DNA from: Atopobiaceae bacterium
GTDB lineage: Bacteria; Actinomycetota; Coriobacteriia; Coriobacteriales; Atopobiaceae
DNA: 7,086 nt
NCBI GenBank assembly: GCA_017510875.1
Contig: JAFWLX010000114.1
Location: 1 to 7,086 of the forward strand
Reading direction: 5' to 3'
Of this stretch, positions 6,053 to 7,086 are shown piece after piece. A program made the position numbers and the translations under genes. The notes beneath the pieces were generated by a model. It saw nothing but the letters and a program-made list of their open reading frames with translations. It was not told where the DNA came from and did no database searches. The first letter of the stretch is position 1; each line of letters begins with the position of its first letter.

Positions 6053-6639
6053 AGGAGTCCACTTACGGGATGCCGTAACTTGGGGATCTGTTTGCGAACC
6101 TCATCGGCTGCCAGTGGTTTGAGCAGATAGCCGCATGCGTCGGTGCCCCACGCGTCCAGGGAGTACTCGCGGTATGCGGTGAGAAAGACCACGTTCGCGT
6201 TTGGCTGAATGCGCAGGAGCTCCTGACAAAGATTGAGCCCACTTACCTTCCCAAGCTCGATGTCCAAGAATGCGAGCGCCACCGGGTGAGCCACAAAGTA
6301 GTCCAATGCCTCCGCTGGCCCAGACAGGCCGATGACGTTTGCGCCGGGGAGTGCCTCTTGCAGGACGGGAAGCATTCCCTCCAGGGCAATGGGGTTGTCG
6401 TCAACCAGCACGACGTTTGGGGTTTTGTGGGGCTCGATGGCGGTTGCGAGCAGTAGCGCGACTTCCACGTCCAGCAATTGGGCGATTTGCATAATCGTAC
6501 TTGCGGCAGGCATGCGATGCCCAGCCTCCCAATTTGCAACGGCAGAGCGGGTTACATGCAGCCGGTCTGCCAACTCTTGCTGTGAAAGACCCCGCTTTGT
6601 CCTCAGGCGGCTGAGCGTCTCTCCAAAGTGATTTGCCAT
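6049..6639 (-). CDS. Response regulator with reversed order: N-terminal XRE helix-turn-helix, C-terminal receiver domain
   Basis: Residues 6-60 form an HTH_3/XRE DNA-binding domain (R-L-R-T-K-R-G-L-S-Q-Q-E-L-A-D, then V-T-R-S-A-V-A-N-W-E-A-G). Residues about 74-190 form a receiver domain with the acidic pair Asp80/Asp81, phosphoacceptor Asp126 in A-F-L-D-I-E-L-G, Thr154 in V-V-F-L-T-A-Y, and Lys174 in Y-L-L-K-P-L. All canonical phosphorylation residues are therefore present. Ordinary response regulators place the receiver first and the DNA-binding domain last, and LytS-type kinases usually pair with LytTR regulators; this one has neither feature. Phosphorylation by the co-operonic kinase probably alters dimerisation and hence operator binding, but that is inference. 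The start has a suitable ribosome-binding site (AAGAAGG, 5 nt before ATG). The gene is first in the operon and divergent from the gene at 6904. At 196 residues it appears complete. Confidence 0.9.
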   Translation of the reverse strand: MANHFGETLSRLRTKRGLSQQELADRLHVTRSAVANWEAGHRMPAASTIMQIAQLLDVEVALLLATAIEPHKTPNVVLVDDNPIALEGMLPVLQEALPGANVIGLSGPAEALDYFVAHPVALAFLDIELGKVSGLNLCQELLRIQPNANVVFLTAYREYSLDAWGTDACGYLLKPLAADEVRKQIPKLRHPVSGLL

Positions 6640-6903
6640 GTGCCCTTCTTGGTCGTATTGTCACACAAAGAAGCTTGGTTCGATATTGTGATGCACTTGC
6701 GCAATAAACCCAAAGAAAAGCATGTCACAAAATGAAACAGCACGCAGTAATGGTAAGGTCTTATTCTGATAATGAGCTGATTATTCGATGTGGCCAGCGC
6801 GGAACGTACTATGGGACCGAGCGTGGCAAACGCCGCATTTGCGACCATGGTGGGTAAGGACAAGAGCCCTATGTTAAAGGCAGCTCTAGAACAGGGAAGG
6901 ACG
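6640..6903. promoter_or_regulatory. Divergent promoter region between the two-component operon and the second secreted protein
   Basis: This AT-richer stretch must drive the regulator/kinase operon leftward and the 6904 gene rightward. A possible minus-strand promoter is TTGGGT (6713-6708), 17 nt, then CACAAT (6690-6685), which matches the consensus only modestly. Two copies of TGTCACAnAAnG occur at 6659-6670 and 6723-6734 and flank that promoter, as an autoregulatory operator pair might. Further right, TTATTC occurs at 6761-6766 and 6781-6786, exactly 20 bp apart on the same helix face. A plus-strand -10 candidate is GATAAT (6768-6773) without a clear -35. The frame of the downstream gene is open from 6781 but is probably not translated before 6904. 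Confidence 0.4.
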
Positions 6904-7086
6904 ATGCTTATGAAGAAACGTACCAAAATGAAAACGGCTTGTAGCGTCGTTACCTCGGCCGTCCTGGCGCTTTCGCTTGCGCTGACGCCGGGAGGCGCCG
7001 CAATGGCGGAGGAAGTCCTTGTGGACGACGCGGTTGCAAACGATGCGGCTACGGACGAGGGCGTCCCCGAATGGGCGGTCGACGAC
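6904..7086 (+). CDS. N-terminus of a second secreted protein, probable paralogous C1-family protease (3' partial)
   Basis: The frame runs off the right edge after 61 codons. It encodes a basic N-terminus (M-K-K-R-T-K-M-K), a hydrophobic core (A-V-L-A-L-S-L-A-L) and a probable signal peptidase I site A-M-A before E-E. An acidic Asp/Ala-rich stretch and V-P-E-W-A-V-D-D follow. There is no lipobox, so unlike the 2747 gene it should be released or anchored another way. The V-P-E-W-A-V motif and the spacing from the signal peptide match the upstream C1 protease, where this motif lies about 20 residues before the catalytic domain, hence the paralogue call. The start is either ATG 6904 or ATG 6910; the latter is 8 nt after AGGGAAGGA and looks better. 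The protease domain itself lies outside the window, so the enzymatic assignment is inference. Confidence 0.7.
   Translation, partial: MLMKKRTKMKTACSVVTSAVLALSLALTPGGAAMAEEVLVDDAVANDAATDEGVPEWAVDD

Noticed and set aside
6603..6926. Minus-strand 107-codon frame spanning the divergent intergenic region
   Set aside because: It overlaps the regulator start and the antisense of the 6904 gene, and its C-terminal part is an out-of-frame reading of the HTH coding region.
1..7086. CRISPR array, rRNA, integrase or transposase genes
   Set aside because: No regularly spaced repeats, rRNA segments or recombinase motifs were seen on either strand. Mobility is suggested only by the gene fragments and the REP-like palindrome.

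Overview
The window looks like chromosomal DNA of a high-GC actinobacterium. The class Coriobacteriia (Olsenella/Collinsella-type gut or oral bacteria) is my best guess. This rests on the style of the genes: a lysine-rich C-terminal fibronectin-III tail, papain-like secreted proteases with a lectin-like tail, and a LytS-type kinase paired with an HTH-receiver regulator. It is inference; no marker gene is present.

Layout. (1) Positions 1-281: 3' end of a plus-strand surface or secreted protein, ending in an FN3-like domain and followed by a perfect 19-bp hairpin (324-369). (2) Positions 282-2600: a decayed accessory stretch. It holds a minus-strand gene remnant broken by an in-frame TGA (460-759), an intrinsic terminator (about 795-829), and a minus-strand AAA+ ATPase lacking its Walker A end (860-2146). 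Joined head-to-head to that ATPase is the C-terminal stub of a second, different ATPase of the DUF4143 type on the plus strand (2145-2351). The junction near 2145 is a rearrangement scar. (3) Positions 2601-2691: a perfect 26-bp inverted repeat of the GGGGACAGTCCCC type, then an 8-bp hairpin. (4) Positions 2747-4705: an intact C1 (papain-family) lipoprotein protease with a lectin-like C-terminal half. (5) Positions 4838-6639: a minus-strand two-gene operon with an ATGA overlap, encoding an HTH-receiver regulator followed by a six-TM LytS/AgrC-like histidine kinase. (6) Positions 6640-6903: a divergent intergenic region with repeated TGTCAC-type motifs. (7) From 6904 to the right edge: the start of a second secreted protein. 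Its leader and N-terminal V-P-E-W-A-V motif match the first protease, so it is probably a paralogous C1 protease.

How they may work together. The two-component operon sits between two likely paralogous extracytoplasmic proteases and is divergent from the second. A sensor/regulator pair controlling surface proteolysis is a reasonable hypothesis, possibly sensing peptides or cell-envelope state. The regulator is unusual: the DNA-binding domain precedes the receiver, the reverse of normal response regulators. Nothing in the sequence proves the regulatory link.
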